This document shows positions 25,077-34,591 of a stretch of 64,000 nucleotides of DNA, one piece after another. The notes under the pieces are model-generated. The model was not told the origin of the DNA, did no database searches, and saw only the letters and a program-made list of their open reading frames with translations. Within the stretch, counting starts at the first letter, position 1; each line of letters begins with the position of its first letter. The translations under genes and the position numbers were made by a program. The DNA lies in contig DASZBM010000002.1 of the NCBI GenBank assembly GCA_035944135.1, forward strand, positions 744,001 through 808,000, given 5' to 3'. The stretch comes from Acidobacteriaceae bacterium (GTDB taxonomy: Bacteria; Acidobacteriota; Terriglobia; Terriglobales; Acidobacteriaceae).

Positions 25077-25823
25077 TTAGCCGACGATGACGTTGGTGAC
25101 TTTAACCCACCATGCAGGAGCGCCGAGGAATAAGTACACGGCAGTGGCCTGCACGATGATCAAGGCCGGGAGAGCGATGCGATAGATGGTGTGGACGCGT
25201 CGGTTGACGAGAAGATCGCGCACGACGCCGAGAAGGATTACTGCGTCGACGCCGAGGTAAAAGATAGTGTGGTTGGCGAGGTAGGGGAAGCGTCCGAAGG
25301 CCGCGGCGAGCAGGACGCTGGTTGCAATGAAGATGGAGCGGCGATGCAGCTCGGGCTTGCGGCGCCAATAGATGGCGAGCAGGAAGAAAGTGGTGAAGCT
25401 GAGCATGTCAGTCAGCTGAATACCGGGGAAGGTCACCATTTCCGTTGCGTGGAGTTGATGCACGTCAAAGCGCGTCATGACATAGGCCGTGTACAGGCCC
25501 AGTGGAATCATGAAGGTGCCGAGCGCGACTCCGAACCAGCCAAGGGTTCTGTGTATACGGACGTTGTGCGTGCGCACAAGCGCGGATTGCAGGACGAAGA
25601 AGAGCACCCACGTGGAGAATGTCGCGCCATGAACCCAGAGGATGCCGGGGCGCGGAATGGTGGGGTGAATGAGATTGGCATTGACGGTCTGGCCGAAGCC
25701 GAGGACGACGATGACAATCGTGAGCAGAGACATCGCGAAGTAGAAATATTTGTCGATGAGACCGTTGCGGCCGATGACGCGGTAAGAAGGCCGCGCGATG
25801 ACGGCTTGTGAGGCTGAAGCCAT
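25077..25823 (-). CDS. Multi-pass inner-membrane protein with conserved histidines
   Basis: 248 residues with about seven hydrophobic helices. Histidines sit inside or next to helices: WVHGATFSTWVLFFVL, RTHNVRIHRTLGWFG and ELHRRSIFIA. The HRxxGW pattern recalls heme-linked membrane proteins such as DUF2306/cytochrome-b561-like groups, but I cannot assign one. Unlike its neighbours it has no secretion signal. Function unknown. Confidence 0.65.
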   Translation of the reverse strand: MASASQAVIARPSYRVIGRNGLIDKYFYFAMSLLTIVIVVLGFGQTVNANLIHPTIPRPGILWVHGATFSTWVLFFVLQSALVRTHNVRIHRTLGWFGVALGTFMIPLGLYTAYVMTRFDVHQLHATEMVTFPGIQLTDMLSFTTFFLLAIYWRRKPELHRRSIFIATSVLLAAAFGRFPYLANHTIFYLGVDAVILLGVVRDLLVNRRVHTIYRIALPALIIVQATAVYLFLGAPAWWVKVTNVIVG

Positions 25824-25975
25824 GGATGAACCTCGGCGTCGCTTGCTTCTGGGGTCGAAGAGCAGACGAAGGATTATTTGAAGGCTGGCCGGAAGTGGGA
25901 GAAGTCTAGCACGCGGAGTTCATCACGCGTGCGGATAGAAGCTCGGCAGAAATCTGCGCGGGTCCGAGAGGATCG

Positions 25976-28900
25976 TTAGTTTGAGGTGGTGAGCTTGAGT
26001 ACGGGAGCGAGCCAGTGGCCGGTGTGACTTTTTGGGTCGGCAGCGATCTCTTCGGGCGTGCCGGTGGCCACGACCTGGCCGCCGCCATTGCCGCCCTCCG
26101 GGCCCATGTCGATGACCCAGTCGGCGGATTTGATGACGTCGAGGTTGTGCTCGATGACGAGAAGAGAGCCACCGCCGTCGATGAGCTTGCGGAAGGCGGC
26201 GAGAAGCTTGGCGACGTCTTCAAAGTGGAGGCCAGTGGTCGGCTCGTCGAGGATGTAGAGAATGCGCGAGGCTGCACGGCGTGCCTGGCCGTTTGATGAT
26301 GTGGGCGAGGAAGAGCGCACGGTGGCGAGATGCTGGGCGAGTTTCACGCGCTGGGCTTCGCCGCCGGAGAGCGTGGTGGCGGACTGGCCGAGGCGAACGT
26401 AGCCGAGACCAACCTCGTCGAGTACGGCGAGCTTGTCGACGATCTTTGGATGGCCGGCGAAGAAGGTGATGGCCTCGCGCACGGTCATGCAGAGGACATC
26501 GTGGATGTTCTTGCCCTTGTATTTGACCTCCAGGACGGAGGCCTTGTAGCGCGTGCCGTTGCACTCTTCGCAGGGAAGCTCGACGTCGGCGAGGAATTGC
26601 ATCTCGACGGTGACGGTGCCGTCGCCTTCGCAAACATCGCAGCGGCCACCGGGCACGTTGAAGGAGAACGACCCGGCGGTGAGATTTTTGCGGCGTGCGT
26701 CGGGCTGCGCCGCGTAGAGCTCGCGGATGGCGTCGAAGGCCTTGATGTAAGTGACGGGGTTGGAGCGCGGCGTTCGCCCGATGGGCGATTGGTCGACGAG
26801 CACGACGTCGTTGAGGAAGTGCGTGCCGGAGAGCTCGCGGTAGGTGTTGGAGATGTCGCCGGAGTCGCCCTGGCCAAGAGCTTGCAGGAGAGCGCGGTAG
26901 AGGACCTGATGGACGAGCGTGGATTTGCCGGAGCCCGAGACGCCAGTGACGGCGACGAGCAGGCCGAGCGGGATTTCTACGTCTACGCCGCGCAGATTGT
27001 GGATGCGTGCGCCTTTGAGGACGAGCTTCTCGCGGCCGGGCTCGCGACGGAGTTTGGGGACGGCGATTTGTGCGCGGCCGGAGAGGTATTTACCGGTGAT
27101 GGAGTTCGGGTTGTTGCGAACTTCGTCAACCGTACCGGCGGCGAGCAGCTTGCCGCCGAGTTCGCCGGCGCCGGGGCCGAGATCGAGGAGATGATCGGCA
27201 GCGCGGATGACGTCGGGGTCGTGCTCGACGACGAGGATGGTGTTGCCGAGATCGCGGAGCTCTTCCATGATGTGGATGAGGCGCGCGGTGTCGCGCGTGT
27301 GCAAGCCGATGGAAGGCTCGTCGAGCACGTAGAGCGCGCCGACGAGACGCGAGCCGAGTGAGGTGGCGAGCTGGATGCGCTGCGACTCGCCGCCGGAAAG
27401 CGTGGAGGCGAGGCGATCGAGCGTGAGGTACTCGAGGCCGACCTGCTCGAGGAAGCGGATACGCTGGCGGACTTCTTCGAGAACTTTGCCGGCGATCTCC
27501 TGCTGGGATGGCGTGAGGATGAGCGCGTCGAAGAAGTCGCGGGCCTCGGTGATCGTGAGAGCGCAGGCTTCGCAGATGTTCTTCGTGGATGGATTGCACG
27601 CGCCGGGGTCACTCGTGAGCATGACGGCACGTGCTTCCGGGCGCAGGCGCTGTCCGCGGCAGTCAGGGCAGGTGGCGTAGCCGCGATATTTTGAGAGGAA
27701 GACGCGGACGTGTAGCTTGTACTTTTTGCGTTCGAGCGCTTCAAAGAAACCACGGATGCCGGGGTAGGTGCCGCGGCCGTCGTAGATGAAACGCTGCTGC
27801 GCGTCGGTGAGGTCGTACCAGGGGACGTCGAGCGGGATGCCCTCAGCTTTCGCGGCGCGCTTCATCTCCGCATGCCAGGGCGAGCGGTACTTAGGCTTGG
27901 TCCAGGGGTCGATCGCGCCGGCGTCGAGAGATTTCGCGCGGTCAGGGATGATGAGGTTCGGATCGAAGTCGATGGTGTTGCCGAAGCCCTGGCAGCGCGG
28001 GCAAGCGCCATACGGGTTGTTGAAGCTGAAGAGGCGCGGCTCGGGTTCGCGGTAGGCGCGGTGGCAGGAGGAGCACTCGAACGCTGTGGAGAAGCGGAGC
28101 GGAGCCGTGGGAGTTTCACCGTCACGCGGTATAGTCCGGAAGACGATTTCGCCTGCTTCGCGGTAGCCGGTTTCGATGGCGTCGACGAGGCGCGAGCGGG
28201 TGTCGGGGCTGAGAGCGAGGCGGTCGGCGAGCACGTAGATCGGGCGAGCGGATTCGTCGGTGCGTGCAGCAGCGGCGAAGTCGAGCTCGAGGAGGGATTC
28301 AGGCGTGGAGAACTCGACGATCTTGCCGCTGCTGTTTGGGTCAGCAGCGTCGGCTTGCCAGAGTCTGTTGTAGCCGCGGCGGCGCAGTTCGCCAAGGCGT
28401 TCCTTGAGGGCGTCGGTGATGTCGAAGGCGGGCGCGGTTTCTTTCCTGGACTTCGTTGATTTTTTCGCTGCGCGCTTCGGTTTTGGTTCCGGCTCGGGCT
28501 CTTCAATTGCCATTGCGGGACCCTGCATGGGCTCGAGTTTTACTTCGCGGAGCTGGATGGGGAAGAGTGCGTAGACCCGCGTGCCTTCTGGTTGCGCGAG
28601 GACGCGAGTCACGATTTCGTCGACAGAGTCGCGACGGACAGTGCCGCCGCAGTGCAGGCAGGTGACGGTGCCACAGCGAGCGTAGAGCAGGCGGAGGTAG
28701 TCGTAGATTTCGGTTGCGGTGGCGACGGTGGAGCGTGGGTTGCGCGTCTGGTTTTTCTGCTTGATGGCGATGGCGGGCGCGAGGCCGTCCATGAACTCGA
28801 CGTCGGGTTTCTCAATGCGTTCGAGAAACTGCCGCGCGTAGGCCGAGAGCGATTCGACGTAACGGCGTTGGCCTTCGGCGTAGACGGTGTCAAAGGCGAG

Positions 28901-29044
28901 CGAGGATTTGCCGGAGCCAGAGACGCCGGAGACGACGGTGAGGGCGTTGTGCGGGATGTCGACGTCGATGCCCTTGAGGTTATGGGTGCGCGCGCCGCGA
29001 ATGATGATCTGGTCGAGTTGTTGCAGCGGCGGCGGCATTTCCAA
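25976..29044 (-). CDS. uvrA: Excinuclease ABC subunit A
   Basis: DNA damage recognition ATPase of nucleotide excision repair. 1022 residues, longer than the usual ~940 because of a charged Lys/Pro/Glu linker (residues about 185-215, [18 protein letters not shown]). Two ABC modules carry Walker A ([20 protein letters not shown]) and LSGGE signatures. Zinc fingers are seen in [15 protein letters not shown]...CPRCQG and CDVCEGDG...CEECNG. Starts are possible at either of two close ATGs; I keep 29044. Single-gene unit on the minus strand. Confidence 0.95.
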   Translation of the reverse strand: MEMPPPLQQLDQIIIRGARTHNLKGIDVDIPHNALTVVSGVSGSGKSSLAFDTVYAEGQRRYVESLSAYARQFLERIEKPDVEFMDGLAPAIAIKQKNQTRNPRSTVATATEIYDYLRLLYARCGTVTCLHCGGTVRRDSVDEIVTRVLAQPEGTRVYALFPIQLREVKLEPMQGPAMAIEEPEPEPKPKRAAKKSTKSRKETAPAFDITDALKERLGELRRRGYNRLWQADAADPNSSGKIVEFSTPESLLELDFAAAARTDESARPIYVLADRLALSPDTRSRLVDAIETGYREAGEIVFRTIPRDGETPTAPLRFSTAFECSSCHRAYREPEPRLFSFNNPYGACPRCQGFGNTIDFDPNLIIPDRAKSLDAGAIDPWTKPKYRSPWHAEMKRAAKAEGIPLDVPWYDLTDAQQRFIYDGRGTYPGIRGFFEALERKKYKLHVRVFLSKYRGYATCPDCRGQRLRPEARAVMLTSDPGACNPSTKNICEACALTITEARDFFDALILTPSQQEIAGKVLEEVRQRIRFLEQVGLEYLTLDRLASTLSGGESQRIQLATSLGSRLVGALYVLDEPSIGLHTRDTARLIHIMEELRDLGNTILVVEHDPDVIRAADHLLDLGPGAGELGGKLLAAGTVDEVRNNPNSITGKYLSGRAQIAVPKLRREPGREKLVLKGARIHNLRGVDVEIPLGLLVAVTGVSGSGKSTLVHQVLYRALLQALGQGDSGDISNTYRELSGTHFLNDVVLVDQSPIGRTPRSNPVTYIKAFDAIRELYAAQPDARRKNLTAGSFSFNVPGGRCDVCEGDGTVTVEMQFLADVELPCEECNGTRYKASVLEVKYKGKNIHDVLCMTVREAITFFAGHPKIVDKLAVLDEVGLGYVRLGQSATTLSGGEAQRVKLAQHLATVRSSSPTSSNGQARRAASRILYILDEPTTGLHFEDVAKLLAAFRKLIDGGGSLLVIEHNLDVIKSADWVIDMGPEGGNGGGQVVATGTPEEIAADPKSHTGHWLAPVLKLTTSN

Positions 29045-29122
29045 ACTTACCTCAGGAGCTGAAGCCCCTTCTTATCGAGCATCTTTACGGCACGGCTGAA
29101 GCCTGCCCGTTCAAAAACAGAA
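29045..29122. other. lspA-uvrA intergenic stretch with GGCTGAAGCC-type repeats
   Basis: On the minus strand it reads GGGCTTCAGCTCCTGAGG, and again AGGCTTCAGCCGTGC. These resemble the GGGCTTCAG hairpin in the 11.5 kb gap, so the GGGCTTCAG block probably belongs to a dispersed repeat family. Confidence 0.45.
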
Positions 29123-29641
29123 TTATTTTTTTGCGCCGTGCTGGGGACGCAACATTTCGATGAGTAGGAGGCAGGCTCCGATGCAGATGGCGGAGTCGGC
29201 GATGTTGAAGTCCGGCCAGTGATAGTGGACGATGTGGACCTCGAGGAAGTCGACGACGTGCGAGAACCGGATGCGGTCGTAGAGGTTTCCGAGGGCGCCG
29301 CCAAGGATGAGCGCGAGCGAAAAGGTGATTAAGGAGAACTCGCGGGCAAACTTCCAGAGTAGAACGAGCACGACGATGACCGCGAAGACTGAAAAGGCGA
29401 TGAGCAGATTGCGGACCAGCGCTGGGGAGGTGGAGCCCTCGAAAAGGCTGAAGGCCGCGCCAGTGTTGAGCACGTGCGTGAGGCGGAAGACGTGCGGGAT
29501 GATAACGCGCGCGTGCCCCGGACGGATGTTGCGCACAATCCAGAGCTTGGACCAGCGGTCGAGCGCGATGACGATGACAGCGATGATGAGCGCGATAGCA
29601 CGACCGTCGCGTAGCAGACCTCTCGTTTTCGGAGCCGGCAC
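29123..29641 (-). CDS. lspA: Lipoprotein signal peptidase (signal peptidase II)
   Basis: 172-residue, four-helix membrane aspartyl protease that removes the signal peptide from diacylglyceryl-prolipoproteins. Catalytic Asp motifs are present: LYDRIRFSHVVDFL and FNIADSAICIG. Preceding conserved helices are LDRWSKLW and LTHVLNTGAAFSLF. The start is GTG at 29641, which shares one base with the ileS TAG stop (TAGTG). That gives the exact family length and a translational coupling; the longer frame to 29773 overlaps ileS coding and is not used. ileS-lspA is a common bacterial order. Confidence 0.93.
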   Translation of the reverse strand: MPAPKTRGLLRDGRAIALIIAVIVIALDRWSKLWIVRNIRPGHARVIIPHVFRLTHVLNTGAAFSLFEGSTSPALVRNLLIAFSVFAVIVVLVLLWKFAREFSLITFSLALILGGALGNLYDRIRFSHVVDFLEVHIVHYHWPDFNIADSAICIGACLLLIEMLRPQHGAKK

Positions 29642-32583
29642 TATGCGGCCTCCTGCGTGTTGTCGCTGGGAGGAAAGCCGATAGCGTCGAGAGCTTCCGA
29701 GCAGCGCGCGCAGACGGAGGGCCAGCGGCCGTCTGAGCCGACATCGGGGACGACGCGCCAGCAGCGTTCGCATTTGGCGCCGGCGGCGACTTCGGCGCGA
29801 ACGATGAGCGCGGCGGACTCCTTCGTCGCAGCAACGGACTGCACGGTTACTTGTGAGACGTTGAGGAACTCGGGGAGCGCGTCTTCGTAGCGGCGAAGGA
29901 TGAGGCTGTCGTCGGAGCCCTGAGTCGTGATGAGTGTGACGGCGGCGTCCAGACCTTTGCCGATGGCTTTGTTTGTGCGCAGAGCTTCGAGCTCTATGTT
30001 GACGAGTTCGCGGATGCGCAGGAGGTGTGCCCAGTCTTCTTCGAGACCGGCGACGCGGCCGGGAACGATGTCGGCGACGTCAGGGAAGAGCGCGAGGTGG
30101 ACGCTGGATTCGCGGCCTTCGAGTGCGGGCAGGTGCTGCCAGACCTCGTCGGCGGTGAAGCTGAGGATCGGCGCGATGAGGCGCGTGAGGGCTTCGACGA
30201 TGCGCCAGAGGGCGGTCTGTGCACTGCGACGCGCGGGAGCGTCGGGCGCGAGGGTGTAGAGGCGGTCTTTGATGACGTCGAGGTAGAGAGCGCTGAGGTC
30301 AGTGTTAGTGAACTCGTTGAGGGCTTGATAGGCGCGATGAAATTCGAACTCGTCATAAGCCCGGCGAATAGCGGCGTCGAGCTCGGCGGTGCGCGCGAGG
30401 ATGTATTGGTCTAAGGGTTGCAGTTGAGTGAAATGCAACGCATGCTGCGGCGGCGCGAAGTCGCTGAGATTGGAGAGCAGGAAGCGGAGTGTATTGCGCA
30501 GTTTGCGGTAGTTGTCACTGACGCGCTGCATGAGGTTCTCGCTGGCGGCGACGTCCTCGCGGAAGTCAACGCTGGCGACCCAGAGGCGGACGATCTCGGC
30601 GCCGAGACGGTTGGCGACGTCGACGGGATCGACGCCGTTGCCGAGCGATTTGGAAAAGGCGCGGCCTTGTTCGTCGAGCGTCCAGCCGGAGGTGATGGTC
30701 ATGCGGTAGGGTGCGCAGTCGCGGAGGGCGACGGCGTTGAGGAGCGACGACTGGAACCAGCCGCGGTGCTGGTCGCCGCCTTCGGTGTACATGTCGGCAG
30801 GGAACTGGAGCTCCGGTTCCTGCTCGAGCACGGCGAGCCAGGAGGCGCCGGACTCGAACCAGACATCGAGGATGTCCATCTCTTTGCGGAAGTCTTTGCC
30901 GCCGCAGTTGGCGCATGTGGTTTTCTTCGGCAGCAGCGCGTTGACATCGTGCCGGTACCAGGCGTCTGCGCCTTCGCGCTCGAAGAGCTCAACGATGGAG
31001 CGGTTGATATTCGCGTCATTGAGCGGCTCGTGGCAGCTCTCGCATAGGAAGACGGCGATGGGTACGCCCCAGATGCGTTGCCGCGAGATTGTCCAGTCGG
31101 GCCGCGTTGCAACCATGTTGGAGATGCGTTCTTCGCCCCAGGTCGGATCCCAGGTGACGCGCTTGATTTCGTCGAGCGCGCGCTGGCGGAAGGTGGTCTG
31201 CTTCTTACCTTCTTTCGGCGAGAGCACCGGAGTGTCCATGCCGATGAACCACTGCTCGGTGGCGCGGAAGATGAGCGGTTTATGGCAACGCCAGCAGTGC
31301 GGATAGGAGTGCTCAAGGTTGCTGTAGCCCATCAGGGCGCCGCGCTCGCGGAGAAGGTCGACGATGACGGGGTTGGCCTTGAAGACGAAGAGGCCGTCAA
31401 AGGGAAGGCCCTCGTAGTTGCGGAGTTTGCCGTGAGGGTCGACGTTGCAGGTGAGCGGGAGCTCGTACTTCTGGCCAGTCGCGAAGTCGTCGGGACCGTG
31501 CGCGGGCGCGGTGTGGACGGCGCCGGTGCCTTGCTCGGTCGTGACGTAGTCGGCGAGCACTCCGAGGATCGAGCGGTCGAGGAAGGGATGCTGGAAAGTT
31601 GCGCGATCGAGCTTGGAGCCGGGGAAGGTGGCGAGCTCCGTGGCATTCTTCAGATCGCCGATCTCGTTGCATGCGTCGCGTGTCGCTGCGGCAAGCTCGC
31701 GAGCGACGATGTAGACGTGCTTGCCATCATCGAGCGCGACGTATTCGAATTCGGGGTTGAAGGCGACGGCCATGGAGGCGGGGAGCGTCCAGGGCGTGGT
31801 CGTCCAGATGATGGTGTAGACCTCGCGGCCGGCGAGGCGCGGATCGATGTGCTCGGGACGCGAGGTGAGCTTATAGCGCACGTAGACGGAGGGTGAGGTG
31901 TGCTGCTCGTACTCGACCTCGGCTTCGGCAAGCGCGGTGTGGTCGTGCCAACACCAGTAGACCGGCTTGAGGCCTTTGTAGACGAAGCCCTTTTCGTAGA
32001 AGCCGAAGAAGGCTTCGGCGATGCGCGCCTCGTAGGGGAAGTTCATCGTGGAGTATGGGTTGTCCCAGCGGCCGAGGACGCCGAGCCGCTTGAATTGCGT
32101 CCGCTGCAGGTCGATGTACTTCTCCGCGTACTCGCGGCAGGCCTGGCGGACCTCGATCGGGTTCAGTTCCAGCTTGCGGCCGCCGAGTTGCTCGTCGACT
32201 TTGATCTCGATGGGAAGGCCGTGGCAATCCCAGCCCGGGACGTAGGGCGAGTCGAAGCCGGCCATCGTTTTGGTTTTGACAACGAAGTCCTTGATGCACT
32301 TGTTGAGCGCGTGGCCGAGGTGAATAGCGCCGTTGGCGTAGGGCGGCCCATCGTGCAGGATGTATTTGGGCGCACCGGCGCGGGCAGTGCGAATCTGCTC
32401 ATAGAGGCCGGCGGACTCCCAGGCGGCGAGGCGCTCGGGCTCGCGAGTGGGGAGGTTCGCCTTCATGGCGAAGTCGGTCCTGGGCAGATTCAGGGTGTCT
32501 TTCAGCCGCTTTTTCTTGTCTTGCTCCGTAACTACGGGCTGCTTGGATGTGGGCTGGCTAGCAGCGGCGGGCGCGTCGGGCAT
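29641..32583 (-). CDS. ileS: Isoleucyl-tRNA synthetase
   Basis: 980 residues; attaches isoleucine to tRNA-Ile with editing. HIGH motif HLGH (GAIHLGHALNKCI), and FSKSLGNG at the KMSKS position (the usual K-M is replaced by A-F). The editing domain lies in the middle. The C-terminal zinc region is CERCWRVVPDVG...VCARCSEAL. Start at the ATG at 32583 (MPDAPAAAS); the longer frame to 32679 reads through the copy-C hairpin repeat. Ends with the lspA GTG overlap. Confidence 0.96.
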   Translation of the reverse strand: MPDAPAAASQPTSKQPVVTEQDKKKRLKDTLNLPRTDFAMKANLPTREPERLAAWESAGLYEQIRTARAGAPKYILHDGPPYANGAIHLGHALNKCIKDFVVKTKTMAGFDSPYVPGWDCHGLPIEIKVDEQLGGRKLELNPIEVRQACREYAEKYIDLQRTQFKRLGVLGRWDNPYSTMNFPYEARIAEAFFGFYEKGFVYKGLKPVYWCWHDHTALAEAEVEYEQHTSPSVYVRYKLTSRPEHIDPRLAGREVYTIIWTTTPWTLPASMAVAFNPEFEYVALDDGKHVYIVARELAAATRDACNEIGDLKNATELATFPGSKLDRATFQHPFLDRSILGVLADYVTTEQGTGAVHTAPAHGPDDFATGQKYELPLTCNVDPHGKLRNYEGLPFDGLFVFKANPVIVDLLRERGALMGYSNLEHSYPHCWRCHKPLIFRATEQWFIGMDTPVLSPKEGKKQTTFRQRALDEIKRVTWDPTWGEERISNMVATRPDWTISRQRIWGVPIAVFLCESCHEPLNDANINRSIVELFEREGADAWYRHDVNALLPKKTTCANCGGKDFRKEMDILDVWFESGASWLAVLEQEPELQFPADMYTEGGDQHRGWFQSSLLNAVALRDCAPYRMTITSGWTLDEQGRAFSKSLGNGVDPVDVANRLGAEIVRLWVASVDFREDVAASENLMQRVSDNYRKLRNTLRFLLSNLSDFAPPQHALHFTQLQPLDQYILARTAELDAAIRRAYDEFEFHRAYQALNEFTNTDLSALYLDVIKDRLYTLAPDAPARRSAQTALWRIVEALTRLIAPILSFTADEVWQHLPALEGRESSVHLALFPDVADIVPGRVAGLEEDWAHLLRIRELVNIELEALRTNKAIGKGLDAAVTLITTQGSDDSLILRRYEDALPEFLNVSQVTVQSVAATKESAALIVRAEVAAGAKCERCWRVVPDVGSDGRWPSVCARCSEALDAIGFPPSDNTQEAA

Positions 32584-32596
32584 GAACTCTCCATGT

Positions 32597-32633
32597 GGGG
32601 TCCCGGCGAGCGTTCTTTGCTCGCTGGGGTGAC
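32597..32633. repeat. Copy C of the GC-rich hairpin repeat
   Basis: GGGGTCCCGGCGAGC(GTTCTTT)GCTCGCTGGGGTGAC, with clean GGCGAGC/GCTCGCTG arms. It sits just upstream of the ileS start, in what would be the ileS leader, and related copies are at 5376 and 20166. Confidence 0.7.
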
Positions 32634-32900
32634 GGTGGCAGCGATGCCTCAGGGAGTCTTCGCCGGGCATTACGGCCAAACCCTTATTGTAAAGGGCGTG
32701 CGCAGGTTAGCGGTGTCCACAGGCCAAGTAGGCGGTAAGGTGCACGCGACATCTTTGCCCCCGTCTACGTCTATATGGAAAGCAGGAAAGCCGGGACCCG
32801 TCTACAATGACAGTGCCGGGGTAGCGGCGCCCACGGACGGTTCATGGTCCAGGCCGCAGAAGGAAAGCAGCATCACCGACGCCGTAAGTTTGTCCTCCCC
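32634..32900 (+). promoter_or_regulatory. Shared upstream region of ileS and the TonB-type gene
   Basis: This, with the repeat and the ileS leader, is the only gap of more than 300 bp (32584-32900). It has a possible -10 TACAAT at 32803-32808 facing the TonB-type gene, with no convincing -35, and no riboswitch or RNA gene that I can see. Confidence 0.3.
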
Positions 32901-33878
32901 ATGGCAGATCTAACCGTTCTCCCGCCCCAGCAAGATTCCAGCACTCCGGCCCCAGCTCTGCGCCCGGCTATGGAAGAACCTCATATCAGCGGCGAAATTA
33001 AAGAGGAAGGTGTCTTTCAGTCGCTGATCTCCAACATTCGCGACGCTTTCTTCGCGCCTAAGCTTCCGCCCCTGGTTCTTGAATCGAAGCCTGTCGCCGT
33101 GCCGGACCGCATGGCGGTGAAGCGTAGCCCGACATCGACAGCGGTCGCGGTCGGCATTCACGCAGTCATCATCGCGATCATTGCGATTCTGATTGCGGCG
33201 AAGGTGCCGATAGCGGCACCGGTGAAGAACGCGGTGACCGCACTGCTGGAGCCTCCGCCAACACCGCCGGTGGCACCCCAGGCGAAGAAGATTGGCGGCG
33301 GTGGCGGTCAGCACGACCTCGGCCCGGTGACCCAGGGTCATCTGCCCAAGCTGGCGCAGACGCAGATTGTTCCGCCCAAGGCGCCGCCGACGATTCCGCC
33401 CAAGCTGGCGGTTGAGCCAAGCGTGATCGTGCAGCCGAATTTGAAGCTGGCCGACAACACGATGCCCAACCTGGGCGTGCCCAACTCGAACCTGAAGGGG
33501 TTCTCGATGGGCAACGGGAATGGCACGGGCATTGGCTCGGGTGACGGCGCCGGAATCGGGCCGGGATCGGGTGGCAATATCGGCGGAGGCGTGTACCAGG
33601 TGGGCGGCTCGGTGCGGCCGCCGATTGCGATCTACACGCCGGATCCGGAGTTCTCGGAGGAAGCTCGCAAGGCCAAGTTCTCGGGCAACGTCGTCGTCTC
33701 GCTGATCGTGGGAGCGGACGGCAAGCCCAGGAACGTGCATGTGCTGCGCGGCGTGGGCATGGGACTGGACGAGAAGGCTGTCGAGGCCGTGCAGCAGTAC
33801 AAGTTCAAGCCCGCGATGCAGAATGGCAAGCCTGTCGCGGTGTACCTGAATGTCGAGGTCAACTTCCAGATCTTCTAG
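32901..33878 (+). CDS. TonB-family protein with C-terminal TonB domain
   Basis: 325 residues: a cytoplasmic N-terminus (about 75 residues), one transmembrane helix (about 78-98, VGIHAVIIAIIAILIAAKV), a Pro-rich periplasmic linker (PPPTPPVAPQAKK...) and a Gly/Asn-rich stretch. The C-terminal TonB domain (about 235-325) has ARKAKFSGNVVVSLIVGADGKPRNVHV and GLDEKAVEAVQQYKFKPA. It probably transmits proton-motive energy to outer-membrane receptors, though no ExbB/ExbD lie nearby. I chose the ATG at 32901; the ATG at 32844 gives a 19-residue basic extension. Confidence 0.85.
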   Translation: MADLTVLPPQQDSSTPAPALRPAMEEPHISGEIKEEGVFQSLISNIRDAFFAPKLPPLVLESKPVAVPDRMAVKRSPTSTAVAVGIHAVIIAIIAILIAAKVPIAAPVKNAVTALLEPPPTPPVAPQAKKIGGGGGQHDLGPVTQGHLPKLAQTQIVPPKAPPTIPPKLAVEPSVIVQPNLKLADNTMPNLGVPNSNLKGFSMGNGNGTGIGSGDGAGIGPGSGGNIGGGVYQVGGSVRPPIAIYTPDPEFSEEARKAKFSGNVVVSLIVGADGKPRNVHVLRGVGMGLDEKAVEAVQQYKFKPAMQNGKPVAVYLNVEVNFQIF

Positions 33879-33885
33879 GGAAGTG

Positions 33886-33933
33886 AGCAGTGAATAAAAC
33901 AAAGGCATCGGTGCGTTTGTTTTATTCACTGCT
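33886..33933. terminator. Bidirectional terminator between convergent genes
   Basis: Perfect 18-bp inverted repeat AGCAGTGAATAAAACAAA / TTTGTTTTATTCACTGCT with a 12-nt loop, set between the TonB-type stop (33878) and the CYTH stop (33953). T-rich runs follow on both strands within the stem itself. The arms are AT-rich compared with most hairpins in this window. Confidence 0.7.
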
Positions 33934-33952
33934 GGCTATTCATTCTTGAGAG

Positions 33953-34537
33953 CTACACGGCCGCGACAGGCGACGGGATCTCATCGAAGGTCAGGTTCTC
34001 CGCGGGGCTGTGAGTGCGGCCCTTCCAGTCCAGGAACATCATGCCGTAGCTCTCGATCGTACATTGCTCGGGCTTGACGCCGAGCTGCTCGCGCATCGAC
34101 TCAATCCACTCCGGCGGTCCTTCGAGCTCCGCGTAGGTGCCTATGGGCGTTTCGTCAAGGAAGACGTGTCCTGCGCCGGCGTCCCATTCCGTGCGGTATT
34201 TCTCGTAACGAAAGACGGGCTTGTAGCCGAGCTGCGCGAAAATTTCCGCCAGCGCTGCCGGGTCTTCGATGACGCTCTCGGTTTCAATGCGCACCTTGTA
34301 GCGGGCATCGGCGTCGTTGGATGCGACGCGTTTGTGCGTTACCACGGAGCGACCGGCGTAGTCGCGCAGCCGCAGCACTTGGCGGCGCAGGCGGAGATCG
34401 CGCTCGGGTGTGTCGTAAAGTGTGTTCGCTTCGAACGTCCGTGGGGTCACGAGCTTAAGGCCGAGGGACTCGACCCTGGCACGGAAGCGGGCCACGTGAT
34501 CAACGGCAAACTTCAGCTCGATTTCAGGAGCATGCAT
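33953..34537 (-). CDS. CYTH-domain protein (adenylate cyclase class IV-like)
   Basis: 194 residues. The CYTH signature EIELKF opens the protein, with TLYDTPERDLRLRRQVLRLRDY, VTHKRV and VRIETES giving alternating basic/acidic strands typical of the triphosphate tunnel fold. The C-terminal ELEGPPEWI fits. Family members act on triphosphates (thiamine triphosphate, tripolyphosphate or ATP to cAMP); the substrate is unknown. I take the second ATG (34537, MHAPEIELKF). Convergent with the TonB-type gene across the terminator. Confidence 0.85.
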   Translation of the reverse strand: MHAPEIELKFAVDHVARFRARVESLGLKLVTPRTFEANTLYDTPERDLRLRRQVLRLRDYAGRSVVTHKRVASNDADARYKVRIETESVIEDPAALAEIFAQLGYKPVFRYEKYRTEWDAGAGHVFLDETPIGTYAELEGPPEWIESMREQLGVKPEQCTIESYGMMFLDWKGRTHSPAENLTFDEIPSPVAAV

Positions 34538-34591
34538 GCGCACAAGTATACGAGCAGCATGGGAAACGGCGTCTAGATACGATAGAGGCAG

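Noticed and set aside
26330-27361. 343-codon plus-strand frame opposite uvrA
   Set aside because: The opposite strand encodes the UvrA core; the long frame has no motifs.
29642-29773. Long N-terminus of LspA from the ATG at 29773
   Set aside because: Would overlap ileS coding by 130 bases with an Arg-rich sequence; the GTG at 29641 coupled to the ileS stop gives the usual LspA length.
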